Assembly: GCA_011032825.1 (NCBI GenBank)
Contig: JAADJZ010000001.1
Coordinates: 2,108,001 to 2,172,000 of the forward strand
Reading direction: 5' to 3'
Source: Massariosphaeria phaeospora
Taxonomy: Eukaryota > Ascomycota > Dothideomycetes > Pleosporales
Length of the DNA: 64,000 nucleotides
The notes under the pieces were generated by a model. The model was not told the DNA's origin and made no database searches. It was given only the letters and a program-made list of their open reading frames with translations. Both the position numbers and the translations under genes were made by a program. This document shows positions 23,710 through 34,284 of the stretch, piece after piece. Positions within the stretch are counted from its first letter, which is position 1, and each line of letters begins with the position of its first letter.

Positions 23710-24620
23710 ATGATGAACCTTTTCCGCTATCTAGGTGCGTGTGATCTGGCACATCAGCCGCGACTGGGAGCCGCCGTTCTCGCAGCTGGCCGGGAGGCGG
23801 CACTAATTGCATGCGCATACTGACAATTGCTGCGTAGCGGACCTGTCCCATCTGCTGTCCATTCTGATTCTACTGCACAAGATGCGAATGTCGAGTGTAC
23901 GCCCGTAACCTGCCCCCGGCGCCCGGCGCAAGTGTCTAATCGCAGCAGAGCGCGTCCGGCATCTCGTTCAAAACGCAATTCCTCTATCTGATTGTCTACC
24001 TTACGCGCTACGTCGACCTTCTCTGGACCTTCTACGCGCTCGATTCGCTATACAATACCGTTTTCAAGATCGTCTTCATCAGCACATCGGCCTACACTGT
24101 CTACCTGATGCTCAATGACTACCGACCGACCCACGACCCGAATCTCGACACCTTCAAAGTGCAGTATCTTATCGGGGCGAGCGCGGTTCTGGCAGTAGTT
24201 TTCCCATACAAATACAACTTCACCGAGGCGCGTAGCACAACCCATACCCTGATCCCGCATGGCTGACGCAATGGGCAGATCTTGTGGGCTTTCTCCATCT
24301 GGCTTGAGTCGGTCGCTATCCTGCCCCAGCTGTTTATGCTGCAGCGGACTGGGGAAGCTGAGACCATCACCACACACTATCTCTTCGCACTCGGCGCGTA
24401 TAGGGCGCTGTACATTCCCAACTGGATCTACCGTTACTTCACCGAGCCCAAGTTTCACGACCCCATTGCCATTATTGCGGGCATCGTACAGACAGTCTTG
24501 TACTCTGACTTCTTCTGGATCTACTATACCAAGTGAGGGCGCCCTGGGTCGTTGCCTGTGAGCGGTTGCTAACACAACTGTAGGGTCGTTCAAGGGAAGA
24601 AGTTCAACCTTCCCGTATGA
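23710..24620 (+). CDS. ERD2: ER lumen protein-retaining receptor (KDEL/HDEL receptor)
   Basis: A seven-TM receptor that returns HDEL-tagged proteins from Golgi to ER. Five exons (23710-23734, 23838-23896, 23946-24227, 24279-24532, 24584-24620) give 218 aa, or 217 from the second of two tandem ATGs. Hallmarks are [68 protein letters not shown] and [20 protein letters not shown]; the last exon supplies [11 protein letters not shown]. Intron 2 ends in CGCAGCAG, a tandem acceptor giving or dropping one Gln. Intron 3 begins GCGCGT after GAG, so it is GC-AG; reading through meets a TGA, and no GT alternative keeps the family sequence. Confidence 0.93.
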
Positions 24621-25746
24621 ACCATCGGCGAACGGACCACTTTCAAACCATCGAGCTCTTGGCGTAGCTACTTATCTTCTTGTATCATAGGTCACCACAC
24701 CGGGACCATCGGAGAGCACAATTGGTGTTGGTGTATGGCGTTTTTGTTGGCGCACCTTAGCCTTGCGGGACTCAGGTCACACTAGAGTGACATCCCCCCC
24801 TCCCCCAAGTGCAATAAGGTCCACTGGGGGATTTCGGGAGGAAAGTACGGTCGGCTAGGCATAGTTCTGGGTATCTACGGAACGGAAGTTCGCATTATCA
24901 ATAACCAATTAGATCGCAATTTGACTATGAGTTTCTGGCTCTAGAGGATATTTACTGCGATGCTGTATTTTCGCTCTTTCATCAATGCCCCGGTGCTTAT
25001 TGCTCGATTTTGCTGATATGCAACAAGTCTACGGTATCAAGCGCAACGCACCACATCGGCTCAAGTAGACTGCTCCGTAGTGGGTAGTAAGTGATTCCGG
25101 GGGCATTGCGACCTCAGCAGGAACTTAGATCGTTCCTTCTGAACCCGCTAGGTCGGGTGACGTCGTTTCGCAATCGGGCAGGGTCAAACGTCATACTTTT
25201 GGACCCTTCCAACGTCTTTCCATGGCTCGCTCCTCACTAGCTCGGAAACCGCCCACACTCAAGCACGCATGAGGGCCGGGGAGAACTGAATTGTTCGGGG
25301 CCTTCTAGCGTCTCATCCTGACTTATCAGCCTAGCTGCGAAAGGTCTTCGGTCATCTACCTTCCTTCTACAACACACATCGTCACTCCCAAGCATACCCG
25401 AGACATCACATCTCTTTGGACACAATCAACACGTCTCACAGCGATAGGAGCGGCAGTTCTAAGTCGCCAAACGGAAAGATGGCCGGCCTCAATACTCGCT
25501 CCAGAACCTTTACGAAATGCACCAGAGAACGATTGCAAGCTCCGCAAAGTACTGAATGAAAACGCCTGCTTTGATTCCAGCCTGACATGCTCTTGTTCCG
25601 GCTTCATATCCTCGCTGGTGGCAAACACTCGCATCCATATTTTCCTGAAGACTAGCTCGACTATATTGGGTGATACGCCATAGAGGCACCTGCCGATGAC
25701 CAAAATCGAGACGAGTGCTGCAGAACTACGAAAACGAAAATCCTTG
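24621..25746. other. Convergent 3'-3' spacer, no gene seen
   Basis: About 1.1 kb between the ERD2 stop and the AAA ATPase stop. Only short frames without domains are present. The 136-aa minus-strand frame at 25356-25766 runs over the AAA stop codon and looks spurious. Confidence 0.5.
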
Positions 25747-27779
25747 TTACTCTTGAGATATGTCATCCGGCTCCGCGTACATAGCTCCCAGCATCGATCC
25801 CTGTCTCGCCAGAGGTCCTACCGATGTTCGTTTTGAGTTCGTCACCATCCTACGCAGACCTTGTTCGAACTCCTTTCTCACATTTAGGACCTGCTCAATA
25901 TGTTTCAGATGCAAACCGCAGCCCTCAAACCTAGCTAGCGTTTGAGCAGTATTGATCGCGTTCGATATCTCACGACCATTCAGCTTGATGCGGGTGAAAA
26001 CATCAACCGCCTCTTCAACTTCGGCCTCTAGATCTTGCCCAACGGCTACCCTTAACTTCTTGAACCAAAGCATTCGCCTCATCTCTAGCTCGGGGGGGTT
26101 ATAGCCCAGGGCGAGGTGGATACGGCTTTTCATTGCTTCGTCGAACACGTGCACTCGATTCGTCGTCAGAAAGACGACTCCAGAGAAGTATTCGAGCTGA
26201 ATAAGAGTCAGCCTACCTTAATTCGAGCAATACATAAGGAAAGACTTACATGTCTCAAGAACACTGCCACGAGAGCGTTCCGTTCGGACGCATCGGCTAT
26301 ATCATCCTTTCTATGTTCTAGGAAAACATCCGCCTCATCCATCAACACTACTGCTTTCCATATAGTAGCATACTGCAGGACCTGTACAAGGCGGTTCTCG
26401 AACCAATAAGCTCTGTTCTCCTTGTTGAGCTCTGCTAGGCTCGTACTGAAGAGTGCCCGGCCAGTAACCTCCGCGCAGCACTCAGCAGTCATCGTCTTTC
26501 CTGAACCAGGACTTCCATGGAGCAAGATTACGAGTCCCTTGCCCTTCTGTTTTGTTTGATCTCGGGGGTTCTCCGGGAAGTGGTGAGAAGTAACCAAGGC
26601 CTGAAGTAGAGTCTTCTGGTCGTCTTTCATGACTAAAGAGTCCATACTTTTCTCATCCCAAACCACATCAGTGATATTCTCTATATAAAACTTACACCAT
26701 TCCTTAATTGCGAGCGAGAAACCGTAGACAAAAGGCGGACAGAGTACTTTGTTGACGTCGTCTAATTCGAGTATGCTGACGGTTTCCAGCTTGTTGTCCT
26801 CCTGGAACGTTTTGCGATCGACCATCACGCGTCCAGTCTCCTTGTATGCGATCCATACTAGATCATAGAGGGACATGTCAGGATCGAACCAGCTCATTGG
26901 TGGCTCTTTTATATGTTCCGCTAGCCCGTCGTATTGGCGGACACAGGTGTTTGTGAGTTGCAAGAATCGTGCGCCGCGGTCTTCAAGACGCTTTTCGAGA
27001 CTACCATCCTCGTGGTAGAATTTTCGCGGAAAAATAGGCAAATCTGTTATGTTTGCTGGATGTTCCGATGCAAAATGACTCTTCTGGAAGATCTTTGTAA
27101 CCTGCGCCGTTTCGCCTACGTTGGCCCCGTCAAAGTCCGAAAATATGCAGTGCACTTCAATGTACTTTCCGGTCTTGGTGCTTTCCTCGTACGCAGTCTT
27201 TACACACTCGAGTAACCAAGGATGGCCGTGTTCGAACTTGATCATGAGATCGCCTGGTCGATAGATGGTCCACGCACGGGAGAAGTCAATCTGGCGCTTC
27301 TTTTCTTGAATCTCGCATTTCTTCTTCTCAGGACCCATGGTCAGTTCCATGTACTCGAACAGCAGATTCAGGTGCATTCGAGCAACATCATCTTCGGTTT
27401 CCTCCTTATACGCGTCCAACTCGTCCCAATAATGGTACAGCATCAAGAAAGGGCTTTCCAGATCGAATGGTTCAGTGAAGTCCGCCGCAACCGTGGGATA
27501 AGATCGGATGACGTTCAAAAACGCTTTCAGCAGATGTTCCGAGTTTATGGTTACGATCTCTTTCTCCAGCCGGTTCTTCTCGGTGAAGACCTGGTTAACG
27601 ACGATGGCGTATGATCTATCAATACCATGTCCTCGCGGGAGCTTCGCACTGTCGACTACAATATCTTCCGCATTCCCTTGACGGTCATAGCGTTGCTGTC
27701 GCACTCGCAGCTCGCATGTCTCCCCAACATCCTCATCACTTACTTCAGGCTCGGTTTTCTTCTTCTCGTCTTCAGCCAT
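25747..27779 (-). CDS. AAA-family ATPase with long fungal N-terminal region (DUF7025-like)
   Basis: A fungal AAA+ ATPase of unknown client. Exons 27779-26250 and 26196-25747 across a 53-bp GTAAGT...TTCAG intron give 659 aa. The first 380 or so residues match, from memory, the DUF7025-type region: FDLESPFLMLYHYWDEL, ARMHLNLLFEYMEL, IDFSRAWTIYRPGD. The AAA module follows, with Walker A GSPGSGKT (about 421-428), Walker B VVLMDEAD (about 477-484) and, after the splice, sensor-1-like FSGVVFLTTNR and arginine-bearing FDEAMKSRIHLAL. A lid region follows. There is no signal peptide or TM, so it is cytosolic. It starts 389 bp from the divergent NLR-like gene. Confidence 0.9.
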
Positions 27780-28168
27780 GGCTCAGGCTCCTTGGTTCTA
27801 GGTTGGCAGGTGTTGGGATATCTATGTATTAGCGTCCAGAAGCCGGTAAGTGTCAAAAGCAATTATCGCGCGCGGGGTAGGTAACACTGTCTATCATGCA
27901 GCTGAGCGTGGCAAAATTCTATAGCCCCCACGTCTAACCATGTTCGGTTAGTTGCAGCGATCGTCTTGTCGCCCATTTTCCAATTTGGCTGCGATCCCGA
28001 GAGTTGTTGCCTTCGTGCATCAGCTGGGGCTGACAATCGCGGGGTCTGATCTGACTTCCCCATAATCGGTCTATTGTCCAACCTCTCTGCCATCGACTGC
28101 CTTGGAATGAAGGGATCAACCCCGCCTAGTATCTTTCAACAGCCTCGCCGACTTTACAGCTCCCACCC
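27780..28168. promoter_or_regulatory. Bidirectional promoter, AAA ATPase / NACHT protein
   Basis: 389 bp separate the two divergent ATGs. A TTTAC-AGCTCCCACCC context precedes the NACHT start. The arrangement suggests shared regulation. No specific operator is recognised. Confidence 0.5.
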
Positions 28169-31100
28169 ATGGCAACTTCCAAACGAAACCCATACGGTCT
28201 CGCGCTTGAGTCGTTCATCCTGAGTCTAAAACGCGAGGAGGATATCCGGAGTCCATTCTACTCAGAAGTCCTCTCGCAGGTCTATTTCACGAAGGAGCCT
28301 GCAGCTCAGGCCACCGGAAGTGCGGAAAAGCTTAGCTCCTTCATCAAGGAGTTGAATGATAAGCAGAAAAATGGTAGCATTACGAGACGTATAGTCGACA
28401 GACTAGAGCCACTCATCTCTGGTCTTTCCCAGTACACAGCTGCTTGCGATGTCATGATTCAGGCAGCGCCATCTGCTGCTATGTTGTTGTACGGCGGTGC
28501 TCGTATTGTTCTCATCCTGGCCGAGAAGTTCAAGAAGTGTTTCGAAGACGTCCTCTCGATGATGGAAGAAGTTGGACACTTGCTCAAGTGTTACCACGTG
28601 TTTTCCAGCGCCTACGAAGCCTCGCTCGATATGCAAGGTCTCCTCGTTGAGACTTACAAGCACATTGTATCGTTTTGGCAAAAAGCGGCCAAGCTTTTTA
28701 GCAAAAAGGCATACAAGACTCTCCTAACCGGAATTGTGAAGCCGTTAGATGCCGAATGGCAGAGGTGTCGGCAGTTATTACAAGAAGACGCAAGACGGGT
28801 GCAAATGCTTGCACAGGCAACCGAAGCCGACATAAGGAGGAAGAAAGAAGAAGAAAAGGCAACTACTCAACAAACCAAGCTGCGAAACGAGATCGTGGAC
28901 TGGATCAAAGGGGGTTGTCAAGAGGAAGAGAAGTTGGATGTGCGTCAAGACATACGCATAAACTTAGCCAAACGGCATGACAATACATGCGATTGGATCT
29001 TCACACATCCAGAGGTTCAGAATTGGCTGGCGGCCAAAAGGTCAACTTCAATCTGGTACACCGCGCCACCCGGAGCCGGGAAAACGATAACGTCCTCGGC
29101 GGTAGTTCGATATCTCCAGGACAAGGGGCAGAAGACCGCTACTTTCTTCTGCTCATTCAACGATCTAGTTAGAAGGGAAGCAATCACCGCGTTCCGGTCC
29201 ATCGCGTTACAACTTCTGGGTCTATCTAACAATTCTGTCCCAGAAAAAGTGAGGAAAGAATACGAAGACGACTTGGCACACTATTGCGCCAAGCTGAAGG
29301 ACTTCAAAGTGGTTGTTGACATTGTCGAAGCCCTCATGAAGCAGCAGAGTCGTGTTCACATCATTATAGATGGTCTGGACGAGGTGGAGGGCACGGAGAA
29401 AATGCTTCTCCTGAACGGGCTATTACACTTGGTCCACGTGAAAACCTACGGCATTGTGAAATTCTTCTTCACGAGCCGGCCTGACTCCCATATCAGAGGC
29501 CTGATGCGAAAGAATGGAGTTGTCGAAATCGAGAGTTCACACGATAGTCTCGTTGGCGACGTTCGTAATTATGTCACCAGTCGCGTCCTCAGTCGCCTTG
29601 AGCACAATTGCGAACCTTGCATCGAATATTGGACATCAAGGTCCGAAGGTAACTTCTTGTGGGTACAGCATATGATGGACATCCTCGACGGAGAAGGTAT
29701 GACGTGCGATGATGAAATTAGTGAAGAACTTGAGAAATTCCCAAAGGGCCTGACGGGTTGCTATACGAAAAGCTTAGCAACCCTATCTGTGCGACCTGAG
29801 CGGCATCGACAGTTGGCACGATTGATCTTTACGATGGTTGTAGGAGCTACTCAGCCAATGCGATTGAGCGAATTCCAACATGCTTTAGCGGCTACCAAGG
29901 GCATGCTGGATTTCTCCCAAGGGTCCCTTCCGAAACCCGAGCTTATTGAAGAGTTATGCTCTAATCTCATTGTATTCGATCGCACGTCCAAGGGTACTCA
30001 TAATGACCCTCTACTGAAAGTGGCACACAAGTCGGTACAGGACTTCTTCGTTCAAGACCCAGATACATTGGACTTGCCAGACAAGAGTCTCAAACAATAC
30101 TTTGTCTCTTACGCTCATGCTAATTTAGAGCTGGGCCAAGCTGCTCTTTCGTATCTGAGCTATCAGAGATACAACGAGCCACAAGACATACCAACACTCC
30201 TGAAGCACGAAGATCATGCTTTCCTCCGACATGCCGCAGTCTTCTGGCACCACTATCTGGACAAGACTGAGCACACTCGGGATCTAAGCGAGAGAGTTGT
30301 AAGGTTCGCGCAGAGTCAAGCGTTTTGGACATGCACCGCGGTTCAAAGTCGTGTAGCTCCTTACCTCTTCGGTCGATACAAAAGATCATTCGGTGGCTAC
30401 AACCTAGAGGCCACGGGCCCGACAAATAAAAATGAAAAGTCCGCCGAAGAGGTGGTCTACGCTGTGGCACTCCCTGGGTGGCTCGATTTGGATGAGTATG
30501 GTTCCGATGGTCCACGAATCGTCGAGGCATTCCACAACTTCGTGACTGAGTGGCACCCGGTGCTGAACTCGCATCCAGAGGCTGGGTATCATTGCATCAT
30601 GGACTCAGCTTGGGAGGAGCACTTGCCCGGCAAAGAGTCATGGCGTAACACACGTGCAAAATTTCGCACTTTGACGGATACTGAGGCCTCGTTTATCTCG
30701 GTAGTCGACATGCGTGTTGATTCGGAGTTGGTGCTATGTCATGACGATCTCTCGCTGCAATACTACACTCGACGTACGCAAATTAGCAATACTGTAGACA
30801 ACGCTTCATTGCACTCTCAAACGGCGGACATTCAACCTTTCTGTGCACCGGTATCACCAAACTCCTACATTTTTAGCTCGGCAGGTAAGCTAGATGAAAA
30901 ATACTGGTCGTTGGACTTGAGTCGTCTTACCGCTCAACACCACGACTATCGAAGCTCAGAACATCCAGACACCAAGCTCTATCTGCCTGAACGAGCTACG
31001 GGAAAGTGGGCTGTCATCAATACAGTCACGAGCGGTTTCTACGATACTCCACCCACTCATTGCGCGGCATCTTTCCACTGCATCCGAGACCGTACCCCCA

Positions 31101-32146
31101 ACAATGAAACATTCTCTAGTCAGTCAAGCCAAGAATCGGGATATGCCTCGATGGACTCAGTGGACAGTAACTCCGATTTGGACACAGATGACGACGCATC
31201 CATTAGCGGGGATGCACCCATACAACACTGCATGCTCATCGTTCGTGATACTGGGTGTCCCAGCTGGCTTTTCTGGGAATCGAAGCAAGACATGGAGGCG
31301 TCTATAGCATTTCACCCACATGAACCATTGGCCGTACTGAGTCGCTCGGCTCATGATCTGTCCATCATAGACCTCAACGGGAAGACTCAATCAGCCATAC
31401 TACCGGAACCTGTCGATACCCAATTCTTGTCCATATCTACCATGAAGAAGGAGTTCCGTTTCTCAGCGGATGGAAAGACACTTTACTATCTCTTGTATAC
31501 ATCTACGGAAACGGATACCGGATTCCGCCATACCGTTTCGCTCACTTCGTTCTTGTTTTGCAATAGCCAAGATCCGGAATGCGTTTTGGAGCGAACGCAC
31601 CCAACGAAATCAGTTTCGTATGAGAACACCCGGCCAATCCAGCACCCCTTCATTTTGACTTACTGGAGCTCGGAATTCGTGTACATCGTCATGCCGTCTT
31701 TATCTTGCAACCCAAAGATCGTGCGACTGCAGCTTCATGGCCGCAGCCATAACGCGTCCGCGTCCGCGAGCGCTGTTCACACTCTCACAGAGTCTACATA
31801 CTTCCCATACTCCACTCCGTACAGATCCCCTCAGCTCAAAGTCTTACCTCGGAAGCCCGGCAAGGAAATCCTCATTGTTGCTCTTGACGCGGAGTTCTCC
31901 TCTGACTCTAGACCTGGAAAGATTGAGATGCGCAAGCCTCCGGCGGTGATGGCGTGGAACCTTCGCTCGAGTAAGGACTGGCGTGAATGGGATGAGAAGA
32001 TTGATGCAAAGGAAAAAGGCGTTGAGGAGAACGAATCCACGTATCAGCTTCTGAGAGGGAACTTTTTAGATAAGGATCGGAGATTCGACGTGCCTGTTCG
32101 AAGTGGACTGGACTGGAAGAGGAAAGCTTTCTTGAGTTGCGCTTGA
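28169..32146 (+). CDS. NLR-like NACHT protein with DUF7708-type N-terminus
   Basis: A large single-exon 1325-aa STAND-class protein, the fungal counterpart of NOD-like receptors, likely a signal-transducing switch in non-self recognition or cell death. Residues of about 60-215 resemble the DUF7708-type domain that often precedes fungal NACHT modules; a charged coiled coil follows (about 220-255). NACHT: P-loop YTAPPGAGKT (about 297-306), Walker B IIIDGLDEV (about 398-406) and FFFTSRPDSHI. A winged-helix-like region with VAHKSVQDFF follows (about 610-625). The C-terminal 600 aa lack ankyrin, TPR or canonical WD repeats, but segments such as AFHPHEPLAVLSR and FRFSADGKTLYYLL suggest a degenerate beta-propeller sensor. 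The frame is intact, so the gene is probably functional. Confidence 0.88.
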   Translation: MATSKRNPYGLALESFILSLKREEDIRSPFYSEVLSQVYFTKEPAAQATGSAEKLSSFIKELNDKQKNGSITRRIVDRLEPLISGLSQYTAACDVMIQAAPSAAMLLYGGARIVLILAEKFKKCFEDVLSMMEEVGHLLKCYHVFSSAYEASLDMQGLLVETYKHIVSFWQKAAKLFSKKAYKTLLTGIVKPLDAEWQRCRQLLQEDARRVQMLAQATEADIRRKKEEEKATTQQTKLRNEIVDWIKGGCQEEEKLDVRQDIRINLAKRHDNTCDWIFTHPEVQNWLAAKRSTSIWYTAPPGAGKTITSSAVVRYLQDKGQKTATFFCSFNDLVRREAITAFRSIALQLLGLSNNSVPEKVRKEYEDDLAHYCAKLKDFKVVVDIVEALMKQQSRVHIIIDGLDEVEGTEKMLLLNGLLHLVHVKTYGIVKFFFTSRPDSHIRGLMRKNGVVEIESSHDSLVGDVRNYVTSRVLSRLEHNCEPCIEYWTSRSEGNFLWVQHMMDILDGEGMTCDDEISEELEKFPKGLTGCYTKSLATLSVRPERHRQLARLIFTMVVGATQPMRLSEFQHALAATKGMLDFSQGSLPKPELIEELCSNLIVFDRTSKGTHNDPLLKVAHKSVQDFFVQDPDTLDLPDKSLKQYFVSYAHANLELGQAALSYLSYQRYNEPQDIPTLLKHEDHAFLRHAAVFWHHYLDKTEHTRDLSERVVRFAQSQAFWTCTAVQSRVAPYLFGRYKRSFGGYNLEATGPTNKNEKSAEEVVYAVALPGWLDLDEYGSDGPRIVEAFHNFVTEWHPVLNSHPEAGYHCIMDSAWEEHLPGKESWRNTRAKFRTLTDTEASFISVVDMRVDSELVLCHDDLSLQYYTRRTQISNTVDNASLHSQTADIQPFCAPVSPNSYIFSSAGKLDEKYWSLDLSRLTAQHHDYRSSEHPDTKLYLPERATGKWAVINTVTSGFYDTPPTHCAASFHCIRDRTPNNETFSSQSSQESGYASMDSVDSNSDLDTDDDASISGDAPIQHCMLIVRDTGCPSWLFWESKQDMEASIAFHPHEPLAVLSRSAHDLSIIDLNGKTQSAILPEPVDTQFLSISTMKKEFRFSADGKTLYYLLYTSTETDTGFRHTVSLTSFLFCNSQDPECVLERTHPTKSVSYENTRPIQHPFILTYWSSEFVYIVMPSLSCNPKIVRLQLHGRSHNASASASAVHTLTESTYFPYSTPYRSPQLKVLPRKPGKEILIVALDAEFSSDSRPGKIEMRKPPAVMAWNLRSSKDWREWDEKIDAKEKGVEENESTYQLLRGNFLDKDRRFDVPVRSGLDWKRKAFLSCA

Positions 32147-32395
32147 GTCTGTAGGCTGAGGAATGAATTCGCTTGATGCTTTTTACTTTACTTTTGTTTT
32201 TCCTTTGGAGATACTGCATGGTGTGGGTACGGTTCGGCGTATGACCAATCATACACAGGGACTGCTAGCGTTGCTCCACAAAGTCGCCGCACTTCCTTCT
32301 TCGCTCCTCAACATCAAACAACACTGTCCACGATACTGTCGTAGGATCCATTCATCGACCTGAAAGCCTATTGAGACAACACGACGAATACCGAC

Positions 32396-33373
32396 ATGTC
32401 TAACTTCACTTCACATCTCAAAACCCTACTTCCAGACACACGACTGTCCCTAACACAGGAAGTACTCCCCATCCTCGTCTCTTGTCTGGTAGAAGTCGCC
32501 CAAGCCCTCAGATCCGCCGGGAAGGTATCCCAAGTCGGAAGCACGAACGCCCATGGAGATGAACAGCTAAACGTCGACCTTATCGCCGAGAAAGTCATCC
32601 GGTCCGCCGTTGCAAAATGCCCTGCCATTGCCAGCGCAAGCAGCGAGGAAGACCCAGTGGAAAGACGTAACGAGGCCCCAGCTTCTACAGCATCCGAGAG
32701 TGCGGAGAAATACTGCATCGCGTTCGATCCGCTCGATGGGTCCTCTATCATCGCCCCGAACTGGACCGTCGGCACCATCATAGGCATCTGGGACGGAGAA
32801 ACCGCACTACGCCAGAATCCAAAGGAGAAGCAAATCGCCGCGATCCTAGGAGTCTTCGGCCCCCGCACAACAGCTACCATTGCTTTGCGCGTGCCCGGAT
32901 CGCCATCAGCTTGCTTCGATGTCGCGCTCGGTGACAACGGCAGTGTCGAGATCATACGCCCGACAGTACAATTGAAAAACGCAGCAGACGTTACAACGCG
33001 CTACTTCGCCCCTGCGAATCTCCGCGCCGCGGCCGAGGACGAGAAGTACATGAACCTGATCAGTCACTTCATCACGCACAAGTACACGTTACGCTACAGC
33101 GGCGGGCTCGTTCCAGATGTGATCCACGCGCTGGTGAAAGGACATGGCGTGTACATGTCTCCCGTTACGGGTGTGAGCAAGGCCAAGTTAAGGAGACTTT
33201 ATGAGTTGGCGCCTGTGGCGCTGATTGTAGAGTGCGCGGGTGGGATGGCGGTGGATGAGCAAGGGAGGGGCGTGTTGGAGAGGGAGATTGCGCATACGGA
33301 GGAGAAGGCCGGGTTGATTTGTGGGAGTAGGGAGGAGGTGGAGTTTGTTAGGCGGCAGTTGGGACTCGAGTAA
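32396..33373 (+). CDS. Sedoheptulose-1,7-/fructose-1,6-bisphosphatase family protein
   Basis: A sugar bisphosphatase of the FBPase/SBPase fold; 325 aa in one exon. Motifs: FDPLDGSSII (metal and phosphate binding), NWTVGTIIGIW, GLVPDVIHALVKGHGVYMSP (substrate region) and CAGGMAVDEQGRG near the C-terminus. An acidic pair typical of the metal site (SSEEDP) precedes DPLDGSS. The short length and the GGLVPDVIHALVKG block look closer to the SBPase branch known from plants, algae and some fungi than to gluconeogenic FBP1. Which substrate is used cannot be settled by eye. There is no targeting peptide, so it is cytosolic. It starts 249 bp downstream of the NACHT gene on the same strand. Confidence 0.88.
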   Translation: MSNFTSHLKTLLPDTRLSLTQEVLPILVSCLVEVAQALRSAGKVSQVGSTNAHGDEQLNVDLIAEKVIRSAVAKCPAIASASSEEDPVERRNEAPASTASESAEKYCIAFDPLDGSSIIAPNWTVGTIIGIWDGETALRQNPKEKQIAAILGVFGPRTTATIALRVPGSPSACFDVALGDNGSVEIIRPTVQLKNAADVTTRYFAPANLRAAAEDEKYMNLISHFITHKYTLRYSGGLVPDVIHALVKGHGVYMSPVTGVSKAKLRRLYELAPVALIVECAGGMAVDEQGRGVLEREIAHTEEKAGLICGSREEVEFVRRQLGLE

Positions 33374-34284
33374 GATGCCCGCTCGTGTAGATCTATCTAC
33401 ATGTGAGACCGATGATGTGGGAGCCGAGTTTGAACGGATTTACAACGAAGGGCAGTGTCATGAACCCTGTTTCTGTGAGTGTTTTTGAGCTTAGTACCCT
33501 GCCCACACCCGCATCGACATACCGAACTCGGAAGACTAGATGTATAAATTCCCCGCCTTTTTCTAACTATACGGCTGTGTGCTGTTTCTGGTAATGGTTA
33601 CGTTAAGCGCGCAGGCATGTGCAGCTCAGCCTAGGGGTGTCCCGTATCAGCCAAACACACCCTTCCCTGATGTTGTCGCGCAGAGACGGTTGAAAGACTG
33701 TTGCACCGCCCTGGTATACTACCAACCATTGTCTAGTATACTAGGTACAATAGGGCTATGCAAAGATGGAGGTAGACTATGTACTTGTTACTCAAAACAC
33801 CTAGGTTGTCTAGAGGGTGACCTGAAGTATGTCTCTATCAGCAATAAATTCTGCTAAGGGTGGTGGTTATGTGTGTGGATGTGGCGTTCTCATTGACCAA
33901 TTGAGTTGTGGCGTTTTGGCTGTTTGGTTTGAGCTGAGCAATGCATTCAGCTTTCACTACGCTCACCGCTATTCGAACAAGAACGAATGCGTAGAGTAGA
34001 CGCTGGCTGAAATACAGGTGTAGAAGAGGGCAGCTTGCTAAGTGGGTCCCGACATGATAAGCGCAGCTGAAATTTCAGCTGCCAAAGAATACGCCATTGC
34101 GTCCTTGGTAGATGTGAATACTAAACAGAACGGCACTCAATCGCGATCGCGGTGTTTATAAGAGGCTAATCTTCTGCAAAGGTAGTCACTGATTCAAGCG
34201 TCAACTACTTCTTCGCCTGTTCTTTCATCAGTCAGCTCTGAACTTGAAAACATCTCTAATACAGGATCGTTCAGCATAGATATC
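33374..34284. other. Intergenic region with dispersed repeat copy
   Basis: Between the bisphosphatase and the NlpC/P60-like gene. It contains repeat copy A (33731-33856). A short frame at 33579-33857 overlaps the repeat, so it is probably not a gene. The last 100 bp serve as promoter and leader of the next gene. Confidence 0.5.
33731..33856. repeat. Dispersed repeat, copy A
   Basis: It starts GTCTAGTATACTAGGTACAA and ends near AATAAATTCTGCT. It aligns by eye over about 125 bp with 49802-49925 and in part with 61501-61600 at roughly 65-70 percent identity, with many C/T and G/A differences. A looser match upstream includes a CCCTG(G/T)TA motif. It is probably a relic of a transposon family aged by RIP. 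Confidence 0.7.
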
